Positions 34,110-43,889 of a stretch of DNA of 60,197 bases are shown piece by piece. The position numbers and the translations under genes were made by a program. Location of the stretch: positions 1-60,197 of the forward strand of contig WION01000316.1 in the NCBI GenBank assembly GCA_015039365.1, written 5' to 3'. The DNA comes from Amanita rubescens (lineage: Eukaryota > Basidiomycota > Agaricomycetes > Agaricales > Amanitaceae). Each line of letters opens with the position of its first letter. Positions within the stretch are counted from its first letter, which is position 1. The notes under the pieces are model-generated. The model had not been told where the DNA came from. It saw only the letters and a program-made list of their open reading frames with translations, and searched no databases.

Positions 34110-35449
34110 ATTTTTCCTTTTAAGCATCCTTCACATCGAAGATTTGGGGATGGTTTGGGAAGATCGCCTTTTTCAAACCCTTTTACGTGTCCTTTTAGAT
34201 GTTGGAACACGTCTTTACTAGGGTGACCTAGACGTTTATGCCATATATCGTACGTTGATACGCTTTCATTTACTGTATAAGTTTCAACAGGTGGAGCCTT
34301 ATCAACGTGTGTATATGTATTGACAGATTCTCTTTCAAAGAATGGTGGCACTTTGTGGACGTTTTTATGAATAATACGTCCTGTGCATAAAGTTAATGTA
34401 TCTTGATTGCGATAACTTGCTTCAAGATATATTTCCTTTTTACCATCTTTATAGGAAAAGGTGATCCGTTGATCGTCTTGTGACGCCAGTAACCCTTGCT
34501 TACACAACATGCCGTTCGAAACAAGTCGTATGTTAAGACGTGGCATGTATAACACGGGGTACAGTTTCACAAGGTGGCTTGTTCCATTAGATAATTTATG
34601 AATAAAAATAACAGTGCCTTGTCCAATTAGATCGGATGTGCCATCTGCTGTTTTTACCAGTTTCACTTTATCAAAAGGTTTATAATCTGAAAAATCGTTC
34701 AGATTAAAGGTAAAATGCTCAGATGCACCAGAGTCACACATCCATAGTGTTTCTCCAGTCCGTTCTGTACAACAGGAAGGACATTTGCAATTGTCCGTTC
34801 TACCAGCACATATTATGTGCTGATGTTGATTTCCCGTTGTATGCATTGGATAGGCGATATGAATCTTATTATTATAGTTTGGACTTATAGGGCTAACTCT
34901 CATTGGGACGTTTTTGGATTTACATGAATTTTTATTACATTCCATGTTATATACAATTACAGAATCTGAGATTGTTTTACATACGTCCACTGAATAAGAG
35001 TTAGCCCAATCCGCACTAAAATAAGATTTTACCCACTCGTCGTTATAGTAATCATCATATGCAGAATCATCATAATTCTTCATATCATAATCGTCAAAAG
35101 CCGTGAAGTTATCATTCGGCTGATCATCATATGCCCCTTCTATAAGGGGTTCTTCTTGCATGGGAGTAACTTCTTCTATTCTCCCAGTGGACGATCCTTG
35201 TACAAATGGTACAATGGAATGGTGGCCAAGTATGGCCGGTGCAGCAGTATACTGAGTTTGGTTTTGCCCAGTATAGGTCATGCCAGAGGTTACTTGATGA
35301 GCGTCAGCTCGTGCTGCCGCTCGGTTGGCCTTCGCAGTTTGGCGAAGTTGCCTATTACGTTGCCAGTTACGGCCACGTGTTTGGTTGGTCATTTGACCCT
35401 GCCACTGCTGCTGTTGCTCCGGTAACCTTGGAGCATTACCAGCTCCCAC
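34082..35449 (-). CDS. Copia protease and integrase zinc-binding (gag-preintegrase) region
   Basis: The protease active site is LWMCDSGASEHF, an Asp-Ser-Gly-Ala type, followed by VKTADGTSDLIGQG. Before it is a glutamine- and arginine-rich stretch, an acidic low-complexity region and a cysteine cluster (CAGRTDNCKCPSCC). At the end the HHCC zinc module of copia integrases appears: IWHKRLGHPSKDVFQH and CEGCLKGKMKAKTY. The frame begins right after a TAA at 35450-35452 and so must be reached by a +1 shift from the RG-rich gag frame. A GTAAGT at the junction is also a good splice donor, giving a second possible route. Confidence 0.85.
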   Translation of the reverse strand: MGAGNAPRLPEQQQQWQGQMTNQTRGRNWQRNRQLRQTAKANRAAARADAHQVTSGMTYTGQNQTQYTAAPAILGHHSIVPFVQGSSTGRIEEVTPMQEEPLIEGAYDDQPNDNFTAFDDYDMKNYDDSAYDDYYNDEWVKSYFSADWANSYSVDVCKTISDSVIVYNMECNKNSCKSKNVPMRVSPISPNYNNKIHIAYPMHTTGNQHQHIICAGRTDNCKCPSCCTERTGETLWMCDSGASEHFTFNLNDFSDYKPFDKVKLVKTADGTSDLIGQGTVIFIHKLSNGTSHLVKLYPVLYMPRLNIRLVSNGMLCKQGLLASQDDQRITFSYKDGKKEIYLEASYRNQDTLTLCTGRIIHKNVHKVPPFFERESVNTYTHVDKAPPVETYTVNESVSTYDIWHKRLGHPSKDVFQHLKGHVKGFEKGDLPKPSPNLRCEGCLKGKMKAKTYKGI

Positions 35450-36337
35450 TTACTGGTTGCTGGTTTTGTGGTGTGTATGGTTGAAAACCACCACGACCTC
35501 GTCCACGGCCACGGAATCCTCCGCGGCCTCGTCCACGTCCTCGCCCACGACCTTGCCAGGGTGCCTGTCCACCAATTCTTTGTTGCAGGTCACCCCGCGC
35601 CATCTTGTGCGGTCGTATGTGCGACAGCCGAGTGTCGCCTTCTCCATTCTTCCCTGATCTGAATTGCAACATGCTGGACTGTTAGACCAGCCGCTGGTGC
35701 AGTTGCCAAAACGGCTCCTACAAAATTGTCCCAACGATGCGGTACACCGCGGACAATTATCATCGCTTTTTGTTCTTCGGGTAGCGAGAAACCCTGTCCA
35801 CTTAATCGCTCGAATTTGGCGATTATTTCATTAAGGGACTGTTCAGGGTCCCTTCTTTCATCAAGCTTCCAATCCAGGGCAGCCTGGAATTCGTTGAAGG
35901 TACCGGTTCGGCCGGTATCTCCATATCTTTGTCGCAAGGCGACCCAAAGGACCCTTGCATTGAGATGAGCCCCTGTATCGTATATCTCCGCGATAGAATC
36001 GCTCAAACGGAGCATAATCGAACCCAGGGCTTTCTCGTTATCAGAGAGCCACTCTAAATATGTGTCTCTCTGATCTAATAAAGCTTGGATATTTGCCGGT
36101 ATTGGGGCCGGCAGTGGAGCTGCACCTTCTTCTGCAGGTAACATTGCATCGAAGTCATGAGCTTCGAGCGTTGCCTGCTCGGTGGACGTTAAGATCTAGT
36201 GGTTGGATAAAGGAATCTCTCATGTATTTGTAGATTCCTTTTACTTGTAAATAGGCCGTCATTTTGCGGGCCCACAAGCGGTAATTGTCTCCCTTAAGTA
36301 AGGGGACAGTGGAGAGTGATGCTGAATCTTCGGACAT
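35436..36337 (-). CDS. Copia gag with RG-rich nucleic-acid-binding tail
   Basis: ATG at 36337 gives MSEDSASLSTVPLLKGDNYR followed by LWARKMTAYLQ, the usual start of copia gag. The body (36144-35590 frame) has the UBN2-like pattern: ALGSIMLRLSDS, VLWVALRQRYGDTG, LNEIIAKFERLSGQGFSLPE and VPHRWDNF. The tail (35436-35640) is GRGRGRGRGRGGFRGRGRG, an RG/RGG stretch in place of the CCHC knuckle that most copia gag proteins carry; I see no CCHC. Two +1 breaks occur, at about 36155-36193 and 35590-35640. Gag forms the particle and packages RNA. The first break lies in CTTAACG, similar in form to the Ty1 shift site, but it is at the wrong place for a gag-pol switch. Confidence 0.85.
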
Positions 36338-36343
36338 CTTTCT

Positions 36344-36982
36344 TTAGATAACGAAGATTGAGAGTGATGCGAGGAAGGCGGCAAGAAAGAGTTGTAAAAA
36401 GGTTCTTCGGAACCTTTGTTGGATGATGATTTGATTTGGTTCAGCTAATGAGCTGAACGAACTTGAACTGTGTTGCGAGAACGGTTCTACCTCGCTATAA
36501 TCAGGTCCTCGATCTTCGATTAGAGATCTTCGGAACCGGATTTCGTCGGTTAATGTAAAACCGGATCGAAATGTGTCAGTTTCAAGTCTGTACTGACGAT
36601 TTATCAGCGAGGTATGGACACCTGCTGAGTGACGAGCTGTTCCTGGTAAATATACAGGAAGTGGAGTATCTGCTCTTGTGACGTAATAATCGTTTGGATC
36701 ACGATCTAATTCGTCCTCGGATGATGAAGCAGATGGGTATGTTGGTACTATCCGGTTAACTGGCCGGGTAGTAATTCGAGCTGAACTGCTTGCAAAGTTT
36801 GCAGTTAGCGATTCAAGTTCACTGTCGGAAGATGAACTTGGAAATAGGTTGTTTAGCCTATTTAGGTCTTCTGCTAATCTATTATATCTTCTAGCTCGAC
36901 GGCTCATAGGCTGGAGCGAAGATTTATATCTAAAATTGGAAACAATTAATGAGGTGTCATTACGAAAACGACAACAACCCAT
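36344..36982 (-). CDS. Extra ORF before gag, putative tail-anchored protein (212 aa)
   Basis: The frame begins MGCCRFRND or, more likely, at the internal Met of MSRRARRYNRLAEDLNRLNN, and runs without a break to a TAA six bases before the gag ATG, in the same frame as the start of gag. The protein is serine-rich and acidic (SSSSDSELESL, SSSEDELDRDPNDYYV, SQHSSSSFSSLAE) with arginine patches, and closes with RRTFLQLFLAAFLASLSIFVI-like residues, a 17-20-residue hydrophobic tail that could be a membrane anchor. I know no copia elements with such an ORF between leader and gag; envelope-like ORFs of sireviruses lie after pol. The MGCC start would suit lipid modification if used. An acceptor-like TTTTAG within its first codons raises the possibility of a spliced leader. 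Function unknown. Confidence 0.65.
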   Translation of the reverse strand: MGCCRFRNDTSLIVSNFRYKSSLQPMSRRARRYNRLAEDLNRLNNLFPSSSSDSELESLTANFASSSARITTRPVNRIVPTYPSASSSEDELDRDPNDYYVTRADTPLPVYLPGTARHSAGVHTSLINRQYRLETDTFRSGFTLTDEIRFRRSLIEDRGPDYSEVEPFSQHSSSSFSSLAEPNQIIIQQRFRRTFLQLFLAAFLASLSIFVI

Positions 36983-37727
36983 TCGTGCAGCTTATGAGCT
37001 GCTCCAAGCATGGACATGCCTGGACGCTACCACCTTGGACGTGTACCCGTGTGTGTGAATGTGCTACCTGTAAGAGATGACATGCATATGGTCCTGGAAC
37101 TGGGAGCGCGCAAAACGGCATTTCTCCCCTGGATCCCCTTGAACGGGGGAGAACAGTTTGTTCCAGGAATAGAAATAGCTTCTGGTCCATAAACCCCCCA
37201 GACAGCTATGTAAGCACGACCGGTAAACAATATGAAGCTATCTAGATAGGATTGTGGGATCACCACAGAGCCTAAACTTAGAATGTTCCTATAGAACATT
37301 CCGACTAGAGGAGTCCCTAAGGGCGCATCCTCAATAGACTGCGTGTACCACCCCAGAATGGGATGTCAGCACGTCCTTTATACTAGAATAGCTATGTACG
37401 AGCCATATTGTATTTTAAAGCCTCCAATGGGCTTATGATGTTATATCGTGCATTAATACCCCAATCACGTCACGGAGGGCAAGTAAAACTCCGTGGGGGT
37501 CAGGGTTGCCATGCCAGCCCTGAGAAACGTAGGTGGTACCCTTATCCCTGGGTGTCTAGGAGATCCCCCTTAGCCCTAGGGTCCGGGCGCATGTCATTAG
37601 CTCTTATAACAGGTGCAAGGGTTAGCTGTAATCAACGGTGCTACAAGTACACAGACCCGCACGATACTATACCTGTGTTCACACATCGCGTACGTCGTTG
37701 GCGATAGCGTCGACAAGCAATACCATG
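36983..37727 (-). other. Long untranslated leader of the copia element
   Basis: About 745 bases lie between the primer site and the extra ORF. Small frames occur on both strands but none looks coding. A leader this long may hold packaging and dimerisation signals; no specific structure can be asserted by eye. Confidence 0.5.
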
Positions 37728-37742
37728 TCGGGGCCCATAACC
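37728..37742 (-). other. Primer-binding site for a half tRNA-iMet
   Basis: Immediately after the 5' LTR the minus strand reads GGTTATGGGCCCCGA. Drosophila copia has GGTTATGGGCCC at the same position, complementary to the anticodon-stem region of initiator tRNA-Met, so this element probably uses a cleaved (half) tRNA as primer. Confidence 0.85.
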
Positions 37743-38146
37743 TGACGAAAGGGAAACGCCCAGTAGCGCAGCGTCGAGGAGTTAAAGCGATAGCTTACCC
37801 GATGTATACTGTAGCTGACCACTCAGCTGAGAAGATGGTGGTAGGAGGTTAAGAGAGCTTGTTCCTATTCTACGGTACATGGCAGGTTTATATACTGTCT
37901 GTGTCCTAATAGGTAACAACATAGGTAAATATATGTAACTACATATGTCATACTCATATATGGAAATATGGAGCTGCGCTGATGTCATGCGCAGCTATGG
38001 TGTCATATGGCGCCATCCGCAGTAAGGATGACGCAAGCGTACTAGAACCTTCTACAAGGTTCTATCTATATATATCCTAATCTGCTTAGTAAGCAGATAA
38101 GATAAGATCTCCTTGTTATCTTAGATTAGATAAGATAACTTCGTCA
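37743..38146 (-). repeat. 5' LTR of the copia element
   Basis: 404 bp, with the same boundaries as the left LTR. Differences are at about 37790-37862 (AAGCGATAGC against AAGCAATAGC, two in GATGTATACTGTAG, one in GTGGTAGGAGG). It is followed by the GGAGG target duplication. Confidence 0.95.
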
Positions 38147-38151
38147 GGAGG

Positions 38152-38928
38152 ATGAATTGTCGCTTACTAGTATCCCTACCTCCATAAGAAGTGGACAAGG
38201 TTTGTGGCTGGGAAAGTTCCTTGGGGTCTAGGACGATCTTCGCTGGCGCTGACGTTACCACTGTCAATGCAACGAAGATTTGCAGATCGCCTCGGACTAA
38301 GATTAGTAGCTCTCATACATTAATGACGTAGTGGTGGGCCAGCCAATCATGAATTGAATAAAGTTCCGCTGAATCGATGGCTGGTGTTCGCTGTCTGCCT
38401 CAGGTCGATTTCAGTCTTAACAATCTCACCAGATCATCGGACCATCAGTGTGGGGCCTGTGCTGCCATGAAATAATTAGACCATGCCACGCGACGCGGTG
38501 GCCCACATCCCAAGTACCGACTTATCCTCCAAGCTTCCTCACCTGTGTGGATTGGGATTTACCGGTGGCTTGCACTCAGTGTGGGTCGCATTTCACCTAT
38601 CCCCCAAGGATTTGTGGACGCCTAGCACTGACCGATCCTAAAGCAGTAGGTTAGTTCAAACTCAGCTACGAAGTCTTGCTAGTAACTGATATTCATTCTG
38701 TTCGATTCTGGCTTAGAATTCACAAACAAGATATCATCGTCATACCCTGCTGTCTGAGGTCTCGATGGTTCATCATTCATCCACGTCTGAGCCAGGTGCT
38801 GGCTCAAAAACTGAGGCGAAGGGGAAAGGCAAACGGATCATCCTGGATCACATATTAGTGCCTCCTCTCCCCTACAGGGTGAAGGTTGTCAGAGGTTCGT
38901 TCTTAATTGTTTACCAACAGGATGAAAT
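38152..38928. other. Upstream region of the second OrsD-like gene
   Basis: No recognisable coding region. Frames at 38448-38654 and 38676-38858 are short and lack family resemblance. The promoter of the gene starting at 38929 should lie here. The copia element inserted about 780 bp upstream of that start. Confidence 0.4.
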
Positions 38929-41900
38929 ATGAGCTTATCAATAACTATAGAACCCCGTGACCGGCGTGCTTGGGAAGCGGAGCAGGAGTTGGTGGATGCT
39001 GATAGCGATTGGGAAGCGGAGCAGGAATTGGTGGAAGCTGATAGCGAAGAAGACTCACCCAAGCGATCGTTACCAATAATGTCTAGTACGTTTCACTCCT
39101 CGTTGTTCTCTTCTGGATCTCATGCTCTATTTACATCAGGACGCCATGCGGTAACCCATGAGGCTAAGGCTAAACACATTGGCAAGGATAATGGCAAACG
39201 TTTGTACCTTAGTTGCTAACTCGCTTAGTAGATTGACTATCTGTAGGTATTCGCGACAGGAATGCGCAACAGCAAGAAAGCGACATTGAAGATGCCACCA
39301 CGGTTCTCAAGCACCCTAAGATGAGGCAGCTACCCATGCAGTGTAAGATCGGCTCTTCACTACTTGCATGGAATTTCCACTTACAGTCGAACTATAGTGA
39401 CAGATGAAGAGTTACGGAATCTCATTCTCCCAGCGAAATCAGTTGTGGCCCATAATTCCACCTCAAATAATGCCCAATCCCTGGTGGCGAATGGCCCTGA
39501 CTCATTCATTTTCCAGTCGTCTCAGTGTCACCATGGGCCTGGAGCATCCAAGACATGCGCGGTCTTGAATTGTCTTGGTCTTCTGTGGTCAGAGGACTTG
39601 GAATCTATTGTCCAACCTAATATGGAACGCGTCGTCATTTACGCTGACATAAATAACCTCATTGGCGTTAACGTATCCATCTCCAACGAGAACAAGTCTG
39701 CTGCCCTTTCTCATCTCCAAACTACCTACAATTTAATATCTACTGAGCATCAGGTGGATCTTTGGGAACGCCTTCATCGAGAAAAGACAGTAGATAATCC
39801 CATCAATGGACTGGAGGCCCCAAAGAAACGTTATAAATGTAACGTGTGCAAAAAGTGGTTTGAAAGGATAGCAAAGCACAAAAATGTTATGAAGGCCGAT
39901 CAGGCTCATGCGAGCCGCATGTTTGAAACATCTAGCTTTGTGGGCAGGTTTACAATCCGGCTGTACAGGATGCCACGTCTTGTTTCACTCTGCGTCCCAC
40001 TCCAAGCGAACTGGGAACCACTGGAATGTGAGCTGGAGCCGGCAAACACTTTGCCTGCAGCCATTCCCCACCAACTGCCCATTTTCCGCCAACTGCCCAT
40101 TTCCTCAAACCACATCCCCCCACACATTACGGACCTTGGGTGGCTGAATTATCTCTGCAGCTTGGATGTTGACAGCTACCCGACACTTCTATCTCTTATT
40201 GAGCCTCCTTCTCTTTTATCTGCAAAATTGTTTCAGCCCAGATCCCTGCGATGGAAGGTGGAACGAACCCTGGTAATCATAAAAAAAGTTGCCAAGTTCT
40301 ATATTTTAGATGCAGATAGGCAGCTAACAAATGCACATGCCATTGTTAAGGATGCTGTTACTCATAAGTACGCAGCTTAGCCCTTCATCTTGCCACCAGA
40401 TTGACATTCCAATTTACATATAACAGCTCCAAGGGTGTGTACCACAGCCCACTACCAAACACTGCCGCATATTATGCCCAAATAATCTCCCGCATTGCTG
40501 CCCTCCCCCTTCGGTGGTTATGTGATGATATTCAAGGCAATAAGCAGTTAGGCAGCTTCCAGCCACTCTGGGCCAAGGACGAGAAGCTTAGAATCCTTGT
40601 TACATCTCTTTTCAACCAGATCCAACAAAGCAAATCTGCTGTTCCCAATAGTGAGCTGCTAAAGTTTGTGCACCGATTTCTGGTGTTTCAGTTCACCCAA
40701 GAACACATCCCAGTTGACATGGTGGTGGGATCGATATCTGAACAAATGGTCCTATTATACATGATCAATCCATCATATGGATGGAAATCGGCAGCCTTCC
40801 TCATTACCAACATTCTTTCCCCACTCAAAAACATTGCAAGAGCAATATTACTCCACTGCGCATTCCTCAACAGCTTTGAGAAAGTGTACGAGCCAAGTTC
40901 TGCATTGGAACTACCACTTGCTTGGGAGGTCTGTGACACCCATGATGATGACTCAGAGAGTGGCAATGATGGCATTGACGAAGGCGATGAGGTTGACAGT
41001 GATAGTGATGATATGGACATGGATGAGGACAGCGACAATGAAAGTGAAGACGACAGCGAAAGTGTCAGTGGTCTGGATGGCAGAGAGGATAGGATACCAG
41101 CAGATCCAGCCTATATTGATGGTGAAGGCCAGGATCAAGACCCACTTCATCCTGATAGTGATTTGTCAGAGGAGTTGTGCCTTGACTTCTTGAGTCCACT
41201 GATTGATGCAACCAGCGGACCTGGGGAGGAAGTTCAGGTGGTAAGGTGAGCTCACTGTTCCTATGAGGCTCAGTCCTTAGCTTATGTGGGAACCAGGTTT
41301 ATTCAAACAAATGGAAAGATCTTCAAATCCATGGCAAAGGGCCAATGGGGTCGGTTCTCGGCACTTTGGTATATTGCATACCGGTATGCAAAGCTGAACA
41401 ATGGTGCCACCCATGTCAAATGGTCAGATAACGGCCGGATTTTACATTTCAATGCGACATACAAATCACACCTTACACTTAATTTCCACGAATTTGCTCT
41501 TGAAAAGCGCCTAGCCATCGATAACCTCGAAAACCTTTTGTCATCACTTTTCCCCACTTCCTTTAGCACCCAGGAAATCCAAAATATCACGGTGTCTTCA
41601 TTTACTGACAATCCACATCACCAAGAATCCTTATTTGCGCGGCTAGATAATCAAAAATTCCTCAGACCTCTGATTGTAGCCCTCTCAGAACATCTAGAGG
41701 GAATGTCAAAGAGCAAAAAAATTCGATTCCTCCAAAAATGCCAAGACTTCCTTCAAGAATTTGTACGCTGCTTTTATGGTCCGCATGGTGTACCCCCGCG
41801 TGCAGGGCAAACTTCATTCCTCCAGTTCTCCCCACACAGAGGTTTCCCTCGAAATATCTTTGTAATTGAGAGCACCGTTGTCATTGGAAACCTCCGGGCC

Positions 41901-43100
41901 AAACAGCGGAGAAAACGTAACTACGAGGCATATTGGGCATTGCCTGAGCGCATCGGTCGCAGTATCCTTGTGTATCTGGGCATCGTTCGAGAGGCCGAAG
42001 AATCATTAGCAAGCCAGGTCGAGAAATTGATGCAAATCCGTAACTCTACTAAGCGAAGGAAGCGTTCACTGGAGGAGATGAAGTATTATGTCTTTACTCG
42101 ACCCTACACTCGTAGCGTCTCAAAGGAATCCATTTGCTGGACCGGAAAAATGGTCAATAAAGCACTCGGTAACATGGAGGCAAGGGTATACCGGCACATC
42201 ATGAAAGCGTTTATTCGAAAACATCTTCACCTCGCTATGGACTGGATCATTACAAATGTTCAAGTTCCTGACGACGACTTGAAACTGCAGCAAGTCTATT
42301 TGAGCCGTGCGCTCCATGCCTTTTTTCGACTTGTGGAAACACCAGAAGACCCAACTCTTGTCACCGAGTGGCCACGCACGCTTTCGGACATCCCTTCCAA
42401 TCATTTCAAGCAAACTTTCTTTATCGCTCGCTATCTGGTTTTGTCACACTACGGATTACATGGAGGTCAAGCGAAAATACGGCAAATTTGTTCCAGAATC
42501 AAAGCGGCACTTCCTTTTATCCATGGAGAGCTGGGAGAGGGCATGGCATGGGAAGAACTTGGCGATCAAGTTCTGGTCAGAGTAACCTCCAATCTCATTT
42601 ATGGCAAAAGCCAACCGAGCTTCCTTTCCTCCCCCCCATTCAATGGCTATCCAGAAGAAATTATTTCAGCAGCTGCAACTTTGGTTCGTTTGGACCTTTT
42701 CAAACTTTGGAACTAAAAGCTCACTCCATTATCGAATTTGCAGATCTTTTTGGCTGTGGATGAATGGAACGACGGGATCATTAGTTCCAGGACAGTCTTA
42801 TTAGAGGGAAGAATGGGACAGTCTTTATGCAAGCAATTTTTGAACGCTCTGAAGAACTTCAAAATGAAGAATAGGGAAAAATGGTTGGCATTCTCTGACA
42901 AGGTCTTCCATGATTCAATGAGATCTGTGGGAATCCGAGAACCATTGGAAGACGTGACGATACTTCCTCACACTTCTCTGATTCCACTGGATGGCGTTGC
43001 CGAATTACAGCTACCTCTCCTTCAGCATGCAGGAACTACTAGGGATCTTAACCAAGGTAAAGGTGAACTACGAGGGTGTAATCTTCTCAACCAACAATAA
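38929..43100 (+). CDS. Second OrsD-like zinc-finger protein, paralogue of the 0.5-5.1 kb gene
   Basis: Exons 38929-39085, 39140-39199, 39247-39340, 39387-40367, 40427-41245, 41297-42683 and 42744-43100 join in phase, giving about 1284 aa. Introns are 46-60 nt (for example GTACGC...TAACAG and GTGAGC...CCAG). The N-terminus is acidic with a duplicated 13-residue unit. One OrsD-like unit is visible: KTCAVLNCLGLLWSEDLESI, then NPINGLEAPKKRYKCNVCKK with later histidines. Downstream, SELLKFVHRFLVFQFT, ARAILLHCAFLNSF, a strongly acidic stretch (DSDSDDMDMDEDSDNE), SLFPTSFS, ERIGRSILVYLGIV and AVDEWNDG all match blocks of the first gene. The intron before RFIQ sits at the same codon and phase (AG|G) as the one before RFLEA in the first gene. 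No helicase motif follows. Function unknown. Confidence 0.75.
38971..39048 (+). repeat. 39-bp tandem duplication coding a 13-aa acidic unit
   Basis: Two 39-bp units (38971-39009 and 39010-39048) code WEAEQELVDADSD and WEAEQELVEADSE. The sequence is unrelated to the repeat in the first OrsD-like gene but sits in the same N-terminal acidic region. Confidence 0.9.
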
Positions 43101-43198
43101 GTGGGATCCCACAGTCCTGATACATAAATCTTTGTTATATCACTGTAATGCTTGATCCATAAAACTGTTACACGTATTTATGTCTTTTACGTTAGCAG

Positions 43199-43357
43199 GG
43201 ATTCCATTAACTCTCTGTCCGAAACGGTTAGATCCCTGTTCAACCAAAGAAATCGAGAAATATCTTGAAAACGGCAAGTTCCCACTCTTGTAATTGTGCC
43301 AGACCCGCAGGGAAGAATTGGAAGTCTTGGCTATACGATGTAACCGCGCATCTCAGG
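43199..43357 (-). pseudogene. Detached fragment of an ISWI HAND-domain exon
   Basis: This 159-bp stretch repeats 45046-45203 in the same orientation with scattered differences. On the minus strand both read SQDFQFFPAGLAQLQE-like sequence (here with small changes), matching the HAND region of ISWI ATPases, where IQDFQFFP is typical. The fragment is isolated and has frame breaks, so it is a relic. Confidence 0.75.
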
Positions 43358-43376
43358 TATACTGTCCGCGGTCCGG

Positions 43377-43520
43377 TCCGGTCCAGGTTCGGCACAGGCT
43401 GAACCTGCACCGAACCTGGAGGTCCGGTTCAGGATGGGTCTGAACCTGAACCTGGAGGTCCGGTTCAGGATGGGTCTGAACCTGAACCTGGACATTGGGT
43501 TCGGTTCGGGTTCGAACAAG
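43377..43520 (+). repeat. GGTCCGGTTCAGG minisatellite
   Basis: Repeats of GGTCCGGTTCAGGATGGG and TCTGAACCTGAACCTGGA, about 36 bp per unit, with shorter GGTCCGGTCC and GGTTCGGTTCGGGTTCG variants at the edges. It directly follows the detached ISWI fragment. Confidence 0.85.
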
Positions 43521-43889
43521 GTTTGGACCCTAAATAATGTGAATTTCGGCCAAGGAGGATGAGCTCAACACTTACTCCTGCCAATCGGTGCTGAGACTCA
43601 GAGTACACCCTTCTTCAATCCAGCTAACACACTCTCAACCATCCAGACTCCGCTCCGACCGAATCCAAGTAAGAAGGACTCAAGGATTTCATCAGCGAGA
43701 ACGACCATGCGGAACTTGTACTATTGGACAAAGTCAGTTTGTTAGGTTCTAGTGATAATCGACACACGTTGCCACGTCCTACCCGCCCTCATGTTGTGAA
43801 AGGAGCGTGCCAGTGTCACCACTGGCATGTTCAAATACATTGTTCATGAATCTGCTAACCGCGCCCAAGTAAGCATCACCGACTTCATA
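43521..43889. other. Gene-free stretch between relics
   Basis: Nothing recognisable apart from short matches that could be further decayed exon pieces of the TBC gene. Confidence 0.35.

Larger units (their letters stand above)
29817..38146 (-). mobile_element. Full-length Ty1/copia LTR retrotransposon
   Basis: The 8330-bp element has two 404-bp LTRs beginning TGACGAA and ending TTCGTCA, and a 5-bp target duplication GGAGG (29812-29816 and 38147-38151). It is read on the minus strand: right LTR, primer site, long leader, extra ORF, gag, protease, integrase, reverse transcriptase and RNase H, purine tract, left LTR. Integrase before reverse transcriptase defines the copia order. The LTRs differ at about four positions of 404, so the insertion is young. 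All coding domains are present but the gag-pol frame is broken six times. Confidence 0.95.

Noticed and set aside
36974..36982. MGCC start of the extra copia ORF as a myristoylation and palmitoylation signal
   Set aside because: The start codon is uncertain, because a later Met and a possible acceptor lie within the first 26 codons. I mention it only as a possibility.
40950..41090. Acidic run in the second OrsD-like gene as a separate feature
   Set aside because: It is a low-complexity coding stretch within a well-supported exon, not an independent repeat element.
42714..42743. TAA at 42714 as a true end of the second OrsD-like gene
   Set aside because: A 60-nt intron (42684-42743, GTTCGT...TTGCAG) removes it in phase and the following exon matches the end of the first gene (AVDEWNDG against ALSEWTTGE).
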